From Lingula anatina (taxonomy: Eukaryota; Brachiopoda; Lingulata; Lingulida; Lingulidae): DNA of 34,789 nucleotides. Under the pieces are notes generated by a model. The model saw nothing but the letters and a program-made list of their open reading frames with translations. It searched no databases and was not told the DNA's origin. Positions within the stretch are counted from its first letter, which is position 1. Every line of letters begins with the position of its first letter. Positions 9,293 to 19,898 of the stretch are shown in pieces. Made by a program: the position numbers and the translations under genes. The stretch lies in the NCBI RefSeq assembly GCF_001039355.2, contig NW_019773537.1, forward strand, positions 192,499-227,287, given 5' to 3'.

Positions 9293-12200
9293 GTTGGTGT
9301 AAATTAGTTAATGACATTAAAGACATGCAACGTTGGTGTTAATTATTTAGATGACTTAAGTTAAAGACCAAGTGTCATGAACACATGCTTACAGTCAGGC
9401 ATAAAATTGAGAAATTAAAAAGGCATACCTGAAGGGTGAAATTCATAATAAGTATTTTTTTTATAAAATATTAATTTTGTAACTTGCTGTGCTCATAACA
9501 AGTAATTTTTATGATGGAACCATGAAATTGCAGTTTAGGTAATAAATATGGGGATCAATATGTGGATTATTTTGTTTATAAGGCATAATTAACTGAGTGA
9601 CAAGTTTCATCCATAGTCAGATGATGAAAAGTAGAACCAGAGTAGTTGGGTCGGGTGGGCTAGGGTGGGTAAAGGGCAGTCTGCTTATTGGAGGTGACAC
9701 ATGCTCAAATCCAAGAGGGTACATGCACTTGGCCCTAACTTGAGAAAAATGTTGGATGGGGTGGGGAACATGTTCAAGCTTTAAGAATCTAAATCAAATT
9801 CAACTGCATCTTGGTAATGGTTAGTTGTTATATCACAAATCGGGTGTCACAAAGAGAAAGGTAAAAAGACATGCACCCCCCCCCCCCCAATACAGCCCAC
9901 TGCCCTTTTCCTAGCTCTTGTAAATAAAACATAAAATCTTACCAATAAAAACTTATTATCACAAAGTTATAATAATAAAACATGTAATGTACAAATTCTG
10001 TTTATTGATAGATAACAGAGATTTTCATTTAATACCGTATATGAATATGTCAAATAATTATTATCTTATCTTATTATCATAAATTCAGGATCCAAGAGCA
10101 GTGTCAAAAGAATAAAACGTGAAGGTATTTGTTATTCACTCATTTGAACTGTGTTAAATGGTAATAGTTCCTTGGTATAATACATATAAAATTGGGGTTA
10201 ACCTAATCATCACAATCCTATTCAATATACTAACATTTTTCCTGTAAGCATTATATATAACTTAAGATTTTAGACATATGTACATGTATATGGCACATCA
10301 CATGAGCTTTATTGATAAATATTTTTCATCATTTTTTTCATCCCATATCTCAAAAATTAGATGGTATTGCCCCAGATGCTGAATCTTGTGAAAGACAATA
10401 TGACACATGTCCACTGGAACAAAGTCACATCACTGAAGGTAATATTTTTGAAGATAAAGGTAAAATCTTTAAGTGACAAAGTATGAAAATTAAAACTCAT
10501 ATTTATTACTTAACTCAGTTTATCTCTGCCTTATCTCAGCACAAGCAATTGAGAAATTAAAAAGGCATACCTGAAGGGTGAAATTCATAATAAGTATTTT
10601 TTTTATAAAATATTAATTTTGTAACTTGCTGTGCTCATAACAAGTAATTTTTATGATGGAACCATGAAATTGCAGTTTAGGTAATAAATATGGGGATCAA
10701 TATGTGGATTATTTTGTTTATAAGGCATAATTAACTGAGTGACAAGTTTCATCCATAGTCAGATGATGAAAAGTAGAACCAGAGTAGTTGGGTCGGGTGG
10801 GCTAGGGTGGGTAAAGGGCAGTCTGCTTATTGGAGGTGACACATGCTCAAATCCAAGAGGGTACATGCACTTGGCCCTAACTTGAGAAAAATGTTGGATG
10901 GGGTGGGGAACATGTTCAAGCTTTAAGAATCTAAATCAAATTCAACTGCATCTTGGTAATGGTTAGTTGTTATATCACAAATCGGGTGTCACAAAGAGAA
11001 AGGTAAAAAGACATGCACCCCCCCCCCCCAATACAGCCCACTGCCCTTTTCCTAGCTCTTGTAAATAAAACATAAAATCTTACCAATAAAAACTTATTAT
11101 CACAAAGTTATAATAATAAAACATGTAATGTACAAATTCTGTTTATTGATAGATAACAGAGATTTTCATTTAATACCGTATATGAATATGTCAAATAATT
11201 ATTATCTTATCTTATTATCATAAATTCAGGATCCAAGAGCAGTGTCAAAAGAATAAAACGTGAAGGTATTTGTTATTCACTCATTTGAACTGTGTTAAAT
11301 GGTAATAGTTCCTTGGTATAATACATATAAAATTGGGGTTAACCTAATCATCACAATCCTATTCAATATACTAACATTTTTCCTGTAAGCATTATATATA
11401 ACTTAAGATTTTAGACATATGTACATGTATATGGCACATCACATGAGCTTTATTGATAAATATTTTTCATCATTTTTTTCATCCCATATCTCAAAAATTA
11501 GATGGTATTGCCCCAGATGCTGAATCTTGTGAAAGACAATATGACACATGTCCACTGGAACAAAGTCACATCACTGAAGGTAATATTTTTGAAGATAAAG
11601 GTAAAATCTTTAAGTGACAAAGTATGAAAATTAAAACTCATATTTATTACTTAACTCAGTTTATCTCTGCCTTATCTCAGCACAAGCAGTATATATTTTT
11701 GTGATTTTTTAAAAGGTACTTGTCACCAATTAATGTCTGCAAACTTGTTCTTAACACATACTCCTTGATGAATCTTGCTTCCTGTCAACCATCCTAAGTT
11801 TCGAATCACGCAAAACCTGAAAGTCAGTGCTCAAAGTGATGTTGGATTTTGTAAAATCCACTTTTAATCATGTAGGCCTTATAACAAAATTAGGAATTTA
11901 CTAACACTACTGGCAGATTCTTTAGCACTAACACCCATATTAACCACATAACCCACAATTAAACCAATTTAACCTAGGAGTATTTACCACTAACACTTGT
12001 AGTGCTAGGTATGGCTTTGGTAGTGTTGGATACTTTAACGGTGTGTTGGTTAATTTGTAGGTTTATATGGGCATTAGTCAAAGTGTACCCAAGGAAAATT
12101 CTCAAAAAAATCTTAACACTGTGTTCATTTTTATATAATAATAATAATGACAAATATCAACTTGAGGGACGTAGTACTTTTTAAGTTTATTAATTGTACA

Positions 12201-15200
12201 TACATGACATTATGTTTGTCTTTATTTCCAGAAATGAAGTACCTCGGGCGAAAGATTTTCGATAGTTGCAGCAAAATAGCAAAATGGCAGTATGAACAAT
12301 CTGACAGTGATGAGGAACTAACAAAAACAGTTGATGAAATGGAAAATGTAGCCATGAAACTCATTAAGCCTAAAAAGATAAAACAAGAGAAAGCCTCAAA
12401 GCATGACAAGAAAAACTCTCAGAAGGGAAATGGTATGGGTCTCTTTTTATCTAAAAAGAAAATGAAAATTTCTTATTAGATTTCTATTTTCTTAAGAAAA
12501 AAGGATAAAAATCATATGCTATTATTTGTCTTCCATAACTACACACTTTAATCAAAATCAAGTACCTTGAGTAAATATATGTAACTATATCCCTCATACA
12601 AGAAAAAGTTCTTATAAATGTTTTCTTTTTTCATCTTCTGCTTAGTTCTTCATGCTAAATTGCATACCAAGTACTGGAAAACAAAAGAGATAGCCAAAAA
12701 GGCAGACAAGTGTTTTACAAGAGAAATGCTCCAAGACCTTGCTCAGTTCAAAAGGGCAGCTGACTATTTCATCAAAAGAGGGGCACATTTAATCAAGCTG
12801 AATGAAGGTTGTGTGGAGTGTGTGTTAATGTTTGATGTTGCAGAGAAGTTACAGAGTTTCTGGACAGAGTACAAGTCTGGGGATTTATCTAAGCTTCTGA
12901 CAAATGAGTACATCACCCAAGAACTTGAAGAGATGGAAGGAGGAGAGATGCTATATGTGGATGTATACATTTGTGAACAAGAGCTGGCTACAGCCTGGGA
13001 ATTCTTCACAAAACCAGGTATATTTTGCTCTCAAAGTGACAGGCTACCTGCATCTATAAGCGTGTACATTTTGAGCAGCCTGCAGAAAACAGTATTTTTT
13101 ATAATAATGCAATGTAGGTTATTTAATAACTAAAACAAATTTAACTACAACTAATTTGATTTAATTCTTAGATGCACACTGTAGCTAAGATCTGAAAAAT
13201 AATTTTCTTTGTATTAGCTTTTCTACAAGTATATCACTAAGAAACCTTGTACTGAATAAACCAATATTTTAAAATTGATTGGAATACTAAAAAATAATTT
13301 TCTTTGTATTAGCTTTTCTACAAGTATATCACTAAGGAACTTTGTAATGAATAAACTAATATTTTAAAGTCGATTGGAATACTAAACAATAAAAAATGAA
13401 AATTCAGAATAAACATACATTTTAACAATCACCAGCCAGGTGATATATATTTGATAACATTCATGTTTTTATAATCAGTGAGACAAAAATGCACTTTCAA
13501 ATCTTTCACCTATCAATCCTTTCTTGTAGGAGAACCAGAAACCCAAACCAATATAGAATTGCCCTCTACATCTGGCACTCAAATAAAGCAAGAGAGGCCA
13601 CCAACTGATGAGCAAAGCATTAAAGTGAAACTTCGAACAGTACATTATCAAAAGAGTTACCACAACATGAAGTCAGAAAAAGATACTGCTGCAATGGTAA
13701 TTTATATATAAGAATCAAATTAAACATTTTTTTTTAATTTCAATTTTTATTTTTTCAAAGATGAAAAGCCCAAACATCTAAATCAAAATATATAATTCTT
13801 TGCAAGCAAATCATGCATTTACTTTAGTGCATTTATCTCATCATATCTTTCTCCACTGTCCATTTTTCTCACAAGTATTTTTTCAATATTTTAGTGTGAA
13901 GTCTGGGGATCCATATTTACACACATATCAGCCCGTGTGTCATGCATGTGGAAGGAGTTGGCTTTGCATTTAAAGTTTACAGAGGAAGATACACAAGCCA
14001 TTATGTCCCAGCACCCTAATGAAGAAGATGCACAGTGTTTAGAATGCTTAGAAAGTTTCCTAGAGAGGAACTATGACCAACCTGTTGAACAAATTACAGC
14101 ACAACTGCTTACTGCTTTGTACATGATGCATCAATCAACATTTGCTGGTGAGAAATATACTTCAGCTGAATATTACTGGTTTTTAAATTATTCAGAAAAA
14201 ATATACACTGAACAGTAACACCCATCCCAATGTGTATCAGTTTATGTACTCTGAATTATATTATCAATATTTTTTTTATCTATTTATTTTTTTAATATAC
14301 ATAATCATGGTGGGTCATCAATTGTGGTAAATGTGTGCTGTCACAGCCATTATTAACTATTATGAAACACTATTATATTTTTCGGTTTTATACAGGTAAA
14401 AACTGCAACTAATTTTTCATAGCCATCTATATTATATATACTTACAGAGACTGTGGTTGATCTACTAACAATGGAAGGTCTCCCAGTGTGTCATGAACTT
14501 ATTCAAAGACCAGTGGTAGGTGACACCTTGTCCTCTGATGCTAATTATAAAGACTATGAGAAATATGACTCTGGAGAGGACAGTGGCAGTGGCAATGACT
14601 CAGACAGTGAAAATACAGAAAATAATTCAGGAGGTAAAATGATCAAGTTATTCCCAAATCTGTATGAAAGTGTCTACTACCTAACTGCAACTAGTTTACA
14701 TATAAAGATTAGAAACTCAAATATGATGATACACAAGGTCAAACTATTATTTTCTGAATTTTACATGGGATAATAAATTTTATTTTTGCATGTGTGATGG
14801 ATGACAAAATACAATTCCTTTTTTAGATGAAAAAAAGCACCAGATTGATAAGACCCAGCAAGCACCAAAAAAAAATGGAGAAGTAAATACATGCAGTTAT
14901 GTAGAAGCTCTTCATCATGACAGTGAAGTTGATGAAGCTACAGAGTCCATGAATTCTGAAAATCCTGAAAATGAAGAATCAGTCAGTGTAGTGAAACTCC
15001 AGTCTTTGCTTTCATCAGAAACCATTCCAGCAGACAAGAGGCATGTGGAGGATATTGTCAAATTGCTTGAACTTTCTCCTGAACTATTTACAAAACTAGA
15101 CAAAATTGAGCAGAAGAAACTTGCTTCCATACTTGTTTGTGTAGGCTGTGATTCAGTTGAAAATGCTGAAGTGTGCAGACATTTGAAGCAAAAAGTTTTC

Positions 15201-18200
15201 AAACTTGCCTCCCCAAAACAAAAAGCCTTCACCATTTTTCTAAAGACAGAGCTGTTGGAACTGTTACATAATGCTGAAGGAGATAATGCATTACATTTAA
15301 GTGAAAACTGGAAACTTCTGTCACAAATACCCAAAACAGAACTCAAAACCTGGCAAGTCATTGCTGAAATCTTTATCAAGCAACTTCGTAAGAATGAGAA
15401 AAAGACAAAAATTCTAAAAATACTTGCTAGAAATCTAACCTTGCTGAAGCTCATTCTTCAACAAGTCAAAATGCTTCCCAGTGAAGAAGGGAGAGATACA
15501 CTAAAAAAATTAGTCTTTGACCTGCTAGAGCATTGCAGTGGTAGAGGAGTTGGTCTTGCCGCCTATTGTCTATTGTTACATGTATTTCAGAGACAGGACC
15601 TACACACAAACAATAACACCTCAGAGCAGTCAGAATGTATGAAAATCATAGTTAAGGGTAGGGGGACATCTGAAGAAGTGCTCAAACAACTTTACCAAAC
15701 CCACAAATCCAGAAGCCTGTCAGCAGGAGAGAGGACATTGTTTCTGAATGTGCTGTCACAGCATGCAGCAATCCATGGTAGCAGTTATTCTGCTGCAGAA
15801 GGAAATGCTATGATTCTTTTACAAGATTTCTTAACAAGCAGTGACATCACTGACTCAGAGCAGAAAGAATATATGAAAATCTTAGCTGAGGATGAAAACA
15901 CATCTGAAGAAGTGCTCCAACAACTTTACCAAACCCATACTACCAGAGCCCTGTCAGCAGTGGAGAAGACATTGTTTCTGAATGTGCTGTCACAGCATGC
16001 AGAGATCCATGGTAGTTGTCGTTCTGCTGCAGAAGGAAATGCTGTGATTCTTTTACAATATTTCTTAACAAGCAGTGACATCACTGACTCAGAGCAGTCA
16101 AAATGTATGAAAATCTTAGCTGAGGATGAAAACACATCTGAAGAAGTGCTCAAACAACTTTACCAAACCCACAAATCCAGAAGCCTGTCAGCAGGAGAGA
16201 GGACATTGTTTCTGAATGTGCTGTCACAGCATGCAGCAATCCATGGTAGCAGTTATTCTGCTGCAGAAGGAAATGCTGTGATTCTTTTACAAGATTTCTT
16301 AACAAGCAGTGACATCACTGACTCAGAGCAGAAAGAATATATGAAAATCTTAGCTGAGGATAAAAACACATCTGAAGAAGTGCTCCAACAACTTTACCAA
16401 ACCCATACTACCAGAGCCCTGTCAGCAGTGGAGAAGACATTGTTTCTGAATGTGCTGTCACAGCATGCAGAGATCCATGGTAGCAGTTATTCTGCTGCAG
16501 AAGGAAATGCTGTGATTCTTTTACAATATTTCTTAACAAGCAGTGACATCACTGACTCAGAGCAGTCAAAATGTATGAAAATCTTAGCTGAGGATGAAAA
16601 CACATCTGAAGAAGTGCTCAAACAACTTTACCAAACCCACAAATCCAGAAGCCTGTCTGCAGTAGAGAAGACATTGTTTCTGAATGTGCTGTCACAGCAT
16701 GTAGAGATCTACAGATACCAGTGGTACAGATATACATATTTTGCTACAGTTGCAAAAGGAAATGCTGTTATATTGTTGCAATATTTTTTAACAAGTAATG
16801 ACACCACTGACTCAGAGCAGAAAGAATATATGAAAATCTTAGCCAAGGATAAATACACATCTGAAGAAGTGCTCAAACAACTTAACCAGACACATACCAC
16901 TAGAGCCCTGTCAGCAGTGGAGAAGACATTGTTTCTGAATGTGCTGTCACAGCATGTAGAGGTCTGTGGTAGCTGTTATTCTGCTGCAGAAGGAAATGCT
17001 GTGATTCTTTTACAAGATTTCTTAACAAGCAATGACATCACTGACTCAGAGCAGTTAAAATTTATGAAAATCTTAGCCAAGGATAGATGCACATCTGAAG
17101 AAGTGCTCAAACAACTTTACCAGACCCACAAATCCAGAAGCCTGTCAGCAGTAGAGAAGACATTGTTTCTGAATGTGCTGTCACAGCATGCAGAGATCCA
17201 TGGTAGATGTCATTTTGCTGCAGAAGGTAGTGCTGTGATTCTTTTACAAGATTTCTTAACAAGCAGTGACATCACTGACTCAGAGCAGAAAGAATATGTG
17301 AAAATCTTAGCTGAGAATAAAGACACATCTGAAGAAGTGCTCAAACAACTTTACCAAACCCACAAATCCAGAAGCCTGTCAGCAGTAGAGAAGAAATTGT
17401 TTCTGAATGTGCTGTCACAGCATGCAGAGATCTATGGTAGATGTCGTTCTGCTGCAGAAGGAAATGTTGTGGTTCTGTTACAAGATTGCTTAATAAGCAG
17501 TGACATCACTGACTCAGCGCAGTCAGATTGTATGAATATCTTAGCCAAGGACAGGTGGACATCTGAAGAAGTGCTCAAACAACTTTACCAAACCCATACT
17601 ACCAGAGCCCTGTCAGCAGTGGAGAAGACATTGTTTCTGAATGTGCTGTCACAGCATGCAGAGATCCATGGTAGCAGTTATTCTGCTGCAGAAGGAAATG
17701 CTGTGATTCTTTTACAAGATTTCTTAACAAGCAGTGACATCACTGACTCAGAGCAGTCAAAATGTATGAAAATCTTAGCTGAGGATGAAAACACATCTGA
17801 AGAAGTGCTCAAACAACTTTACCAAACCCACAAATCCAGAAGCCTGTCAGCAGTAGAGAGGACATTGTTTCTGAATGTGCTGTCACAGCATGCAGCAATC
17901 CATGGTAGCAGTTATTCTGCTGCAGAAGGAAATGCTGTGATTCTTTTACAAGATTTCTTAACAAGCAGTGACATCACTGACTCAGAGCAGAAAGAATATA
18001 TGAAAATCTTAGCTAAGGATGAAAACACATCTATAGAAGTGCTCCAACAACTGTACCAGATCCACGACTCCAGAACCCTGTCAGCAGTAGAGAAAGCATT
18101 GTTTCTGAATGTGCTGTCACAGCATACAGAAGTCCATGGAAGCTGTGACAAAGCTGCAGAAAGGAATGCTGACATTCTGTGACAGTATTTTTTCACAATA

Positions 18201-18719
18201 ATTAACACTTCAGACATAGAGCAGTTAAGGTGCATGGATATCTTAGCGAAAGACCAGCTTACATCAGAATTGGTTCTGAAGCAGTTTTGTAAGCATTATA
18301 CTATTGAGGACATCCCAGAATCAATATTCCTAGATGTGCTGTCACAGCATGCAAAAGTACATGGACTAAGTCTGAGTGCTACTTTATGTGATATGGAGAT
18401 GATGCTTACTATAACTGATATCTTTATGCAGCACTTGGCTTCTCAAAGATTTTATATATACAATTCTCGTAAAACACCATTAGAATTCAGTTCAAGTGAT
18501 GCCAGGGGAATGGCTGCATGGAAAAGCATCTTTGAAAAAGAAGAGTCCCTTTCCATGAAAGCATTGGAAAAGTTGCTTCAATACCACGAATCTGGTGATC
18601 TTTCACTTGAGGGCTGGAAACTTATGTCAGACTTGACATGCCAACATATCAAAGTTCATGGACGAGAAAGTCTGCCATCTTCTTTAAGAACATGGCATGT
18701 AAACTTTAGCACCAACTAG
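8935..18719 (+). CDS. DED / TRADD-N-like / death-domain protein with 78-residue repeats
   Basis: Eleven exons join in frame: 8935-9292, 10089-10124, 10361-10438, 11230-11265, 11502-11579, 12232-12432, 12646-13017, 13530-13696, 13895-14147, 14448-14633 and 14827-18182, giving 1706 codons before TGA. The frame stays open after that TGA to TAG at 18717-18719. Domains in order: death-effector-like fold (about residues 20-105) with a basic tail KKARKKRKKDK; a lysine-rich linker with IKRE/IKQE motifs; a TRADD-N-like segment (about 305-380); a death domain (443-526); an acidic Ser/Asp linker; and a helical region with eleven 78-residue repeats (860-1706). An in-frame TGA at 8926-8928 fixes the start. 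Family knowledge: such death folds build receptor-proximal signalling complexes. The role as an adaptor or scaffold is inferred; I know no named ortholog. Confidence 0.82.
9283..9360 (+). repeat. 39-bp x2 duplication at exon 1 end and donor
   Basis: GACAAGCAAGGTTGGTGT (from 9283) recurs as GACATGCAACGTTGGTGT (from 9322), followed by similar AATTA..GATGAC sequence. The exon end and donor are thus copied once, with CAAG changed to CAAC. Confidence 0.65.
10089..10124 (+). CDS. Exon 2 (linker, first copy)
   Basis: Encodes GSKSSVKRIKRE in phase 1-1, from acceptor ATTCAG to donor GAAG|GTATTT. IKRE fits the sumoylation consensus PsiKxE. Identical to 11230-11265. Confidence 0.7.
10361..10438 (+). 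CDS. Exon 3 (linker, first copy)
   Basis: Encodes DGIAPDAESCERQYDTCPLE followed by QSHITE, phase 1-1. The donor is GAAG|GTAATA. No domain recognised. Identical to 11502-11579. Confidence 0.7.
11230..11265 (+). CDS. Exon 2' (linker, second copy)
   Basis: Duplicate of the 36-bp exon at 10089-10124. Inclusion keeps the frame, because exons 2 and 3 together are 114 bp. Confidence 0.68.
11502..11579 (+). CDS. Exon 3' (linker, second copy)
   Basis: Duplicate of the 78-bp exon at 10361-10438, with intact splice sites and frame. Confidence 0.68.
11690..12231. other. Intron between exon 3' and exon 4
   Basis: AT-rich and unremarkable. It contains several ACTAACAC-like motifs at 11900-12000 but nothing with coding or mobile-element features. 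Confidence 0.6.
12232..12432 (+). CDS. Exon 4: lysine-rich helical linker
   Basis: Begins EMKYLGRKIFDSCSKIAKW, continues through an acidic helix SDSDEELTKTVDEMENVAMK to the basic KPKKIKQEKASKHDKK. The acceptor is TTTCCAG and the donor AATG|GTATGG. Contains a second PsiKxE motif, IKQE. Confidence 0.72.
12646..13017 (+). CDS. Exon 5: TRADD-N-like segment
   Basis: The core is GCVECVLMFDVAEKLQSFW, TEYKSGDLSKLL and GEMLYVDVYICEQELATAW. This pattern (two hydrophobic strands around F..YxxGxLxxxL) resembles the N-terminal domain of TRADD and related invertebrate proteins. The acceptor is TCTGCTTAG and the donor CCAG|GTATAT. The domain name is an inference from pattern, not from a search. Confidence 0.6.
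13196..13386. repeat. 95-bp x2 tandem repeat in intron
   Basis: ATAATTTTCTTTGTATTAGC starts at about 13199 and again at 13294; the units differ by a few substitutions. Confidence 0.85.
13530..13696 (+). CDS. Exon 6: linker with IKQE motif
   Basis: Encodes GEPETQTNIELPSTSGTQIK then QERPPTDEQ and ends KSEKDTAAM in phase 0. The acceptor is TTCTTGTAG and the donor ATG|GTAATT. Proline/serine rich in its first half, so probably flexible. Confidence 0.7.
13895..14147 (+). CDS. Exon 7: death domain
   Basis: Encodes CEVWGSIFTHISARVSCMWK, then ELALHLKFTEEDTQAIMSQH, LECLESFLERNYDQ and LLTALYMM. The W..LA..L.F...D...I spacing and a final short hydrophobic helix are typical of a death domain, entirely held in one exon. 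The donor is GCTG|GTGAGA. Confidence 0.75.
14448..14633 (+). CDS. Exon 8: acidic Ser/Asp linker
   Basis: Begins ETVVDLLTMEGLPVCHELIQ and ends in a run of DSGEDSGSGNDSDSENTE type, suitable for casein-kinase-2 phosphorylation. The acceptor is CTTACAG and the donor GGAG|GTAAAA. The first ~20 residues may close the death domain. Confidence 0.7.
14827..18182 (+). CDS. Exon 9: helical region and 78-residue repeat array
   Basis: Large terminal exon starting DEKKHQIDKTQQAPKK. Residues from about 14990 to 15600 form Leu-rich helices without a recognised family. From 15639 there are units of 78 codons with consensus SEEVLKQLYQTHKSRSLSA, TLFLNVLSQHAAIHG and ILLQDFLTSSDITDSEQ. Starts: 15639, 15873, 16107, 16341, 16575, 16830, 17064, 17298, 17532, 17766 and 18000. 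The unit from 16575 is 85 codons long. The frame ends at TGA 18180-18182. An alpha-solenoid (HEAT/ARM-like) is likely but not demonstrated. Confidence 0.82.
15639..18233 (+). repeat. 234-bp coding tandem repeat, 11 units
   Basis: The DNA period is exactly 234 bp, apart from one 255-bp unit. Two alternating unit types (HKSRSLSAGERTLF with DFLTSS..KEY, and HTTRALSAVEKTLF with YFLTSS..SKC) make a 468-bp higher-order repeat over 15639-16574. Nucleotide identity is high even at third positions, which indicates recent expansion or gene conversion. Confidence 0.93.
18180..18719 (+). pseudogene. In-frame continuation past premature TGA
   Basis: After CTG TGA the same frame continues CAG TAT TTT TTC, equivalent to LLQYFLTS of other units, so one base (TTA to TGA) explains the stop. 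The next 178 codons contain a degenerate twelfth unit (MDILAKDQLTSELVLKQF from 18234) and a unique C-terminus with LSMKALEKLLQYHESGDLSL, ending at TAG 18717-18719. It is a truncated allele, a sequencing error or, less likely, a readthrough product. Confidence 0.75.
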
Positions 18720-19705
18720 CAAGAATTATGGAACATCCGTATGACAGAAATATGCTTGAGGCAAAATTTAACTCTATGTGAGAGCAAGCAAGTTGTGTGC
18801 TGCATCAGCACTTTAATGGTCATATACAATTATACAAACACTGAAAACTTCATACATTGTTAAAATATAATAATAATGGAAAAGATACAGGCATAATGGA
18901 AATGCATTATGAACTAGTCTGATCACAATCTTAAATATGCGACACCAATACTTCACCTTTTATATATGATTTGGTTAATATTCTTTAATTACTTATCTTT
19001 TGAGAATTTATTTTTGTAAAATGTTACCAATGCAGCTTGCACCAACCCAGATAGCATCTTTGGTCTTGCAGAAAATGTGAGCTATGAAGTTTAAAGAAAA
19101 CTCAGTTGGTGAGTCTACGCATTTACTGAGACACTTGTGTTGTACAAAAATTCTGATTAAAGAGAATGTTTAAATGTGTAACAAAATTGATAATGAAATT
19201 GTTAATTAATTTTGTTAATTGTTAATTAATTAATTAATTGTTAATTAATTTTGTTATAGGTCACTGGAGGAGACAATTTATAATTTAACTCAATGTTGGT
19301 TTCTAGTTTATTGCATGCATTTTTTTCATAAGCTTTTTTACAAATACATGTACTTGTTATGATAAGAAAATTATTTTAGCGGTCTGTCTCTGTTTGATGC
19401 CATCTTAGTAAATTTCTGTGAACAGCTTATTCTTTACTTTGCTGTAATATTAATTACAGGGCAAAATAATGTAATTTTTTGCTTTTATAACTGCAGCAGA
19501 TTTTGTAGCATACCTTTTCTTTATTTATAAAGGAATATTTCCAAATAATATTATTTGTTTTTGTTTTTACTGCAATTTAATGTTAACATTCCTAACAATT
19601 AGTTGGCAGAGGAGAAACTACAGAAGCTGTGTCTTACTTTGTACTTTTGAATCACTAACTTTCCATGGTACTTCACATTTAGCAACTGATCATAAGATCT
19701 TTGTA
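18720..19705. other. 3' flank of the death-fold gene
   Basis: Contains the 3' UTR and a low-complexity TTAATTGTTAATTAATT stretch at about 19196-19255. No exon or mobile-element end was recognised. Confidence 0.6.
19156..19161 (+). terminator. Candidate poly(A) signal ATTAAA
   Basis: ATTAAA about 440 bp after the final TAG and about 970 bp after the premature TGA of the death-fold gene. No closer AATAAA was seen. Confidence 0.35.
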
Positions 19706-19897
19706 AGTCCATGGGAACAGTAATTGAGACTGTAGTCTTAGGGCCTGTTCAGAACCAGTTGATCTACAGACTAACTAGTCCATGGGAACAGTGATTGAGA
19801 CTGTAGTCTTAGGGCCTGTTCAGAACCAGTTAATCCGCAGACTAACTAGTCCATGGGAACAGTGATTGAGACTGTAGTCTTAGGGCCTGTTCAGAAC
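19706..19897. repeat. 71-bp x~3 tandem repeat containing MITE terminus
   Basis: Units start (AGTCCATGGGAACAG) at 19706, 19777 and 19848. Each contains TTAGGGCCTGTTCAGAACCA, the end of the Tourist-like element seen complete at 25900-26023. The array is cut by the n at 19898. Confidence 0.9.
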
Positions 19898-19898
19898 N
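19898..19898. other. Ambiguous base: probable contig join
   Basis: A single n separates the 71-bp array from the 53-bp array. Other n bases are at 25758 and 31436, also beside tandem repeats. Confidence 0.7.

Larger units (their letters stand above)
9406..10547. repeat. 1142-bp tandem duplication, copy 1
   Basis: Almost identical to 10548-11689; the only clear difference I see is the length of a poly(C) run. It contains two whole exons, so the duplication adds coding sequence. Confidence 0.95.
10548..11689. repeat. 1142-bp tandem duplication, copy 2
   Basis: Second copy, starting at the shared ATTGAGAAA and ending at CACAAGCA before unique sequence. The near-identity, including non-coding bases, implies a very recent event or an assembly duplication. 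Confidence 0.95.

Noticed and set aside
9861-9900. Poly(C) run as a functional element
   Set aside because: Simple homopolymer inside an intron, copied with the 1142-bp duplication; nothing else supports a function.
12131-13009. Minus-strand open frames over exons 4 and 5
   Set aside because: They are shadows of the plus-strand exons, which have good splice sites and continuous phase.
14915-15454. 179-codon open frame on the minus strand
   Set aside because: It is antisense to the death-fold gene's large exon, whose frame has clear repeats and splice sites; the antisense frame is Ser/Phe-rich with no recognisable domain.
18180-18182. TGA as a selenocysteine codon
   Set aside because: The position corresponds to leucine in other repeat units and no redox motif is present; a nonsense change is simpler.
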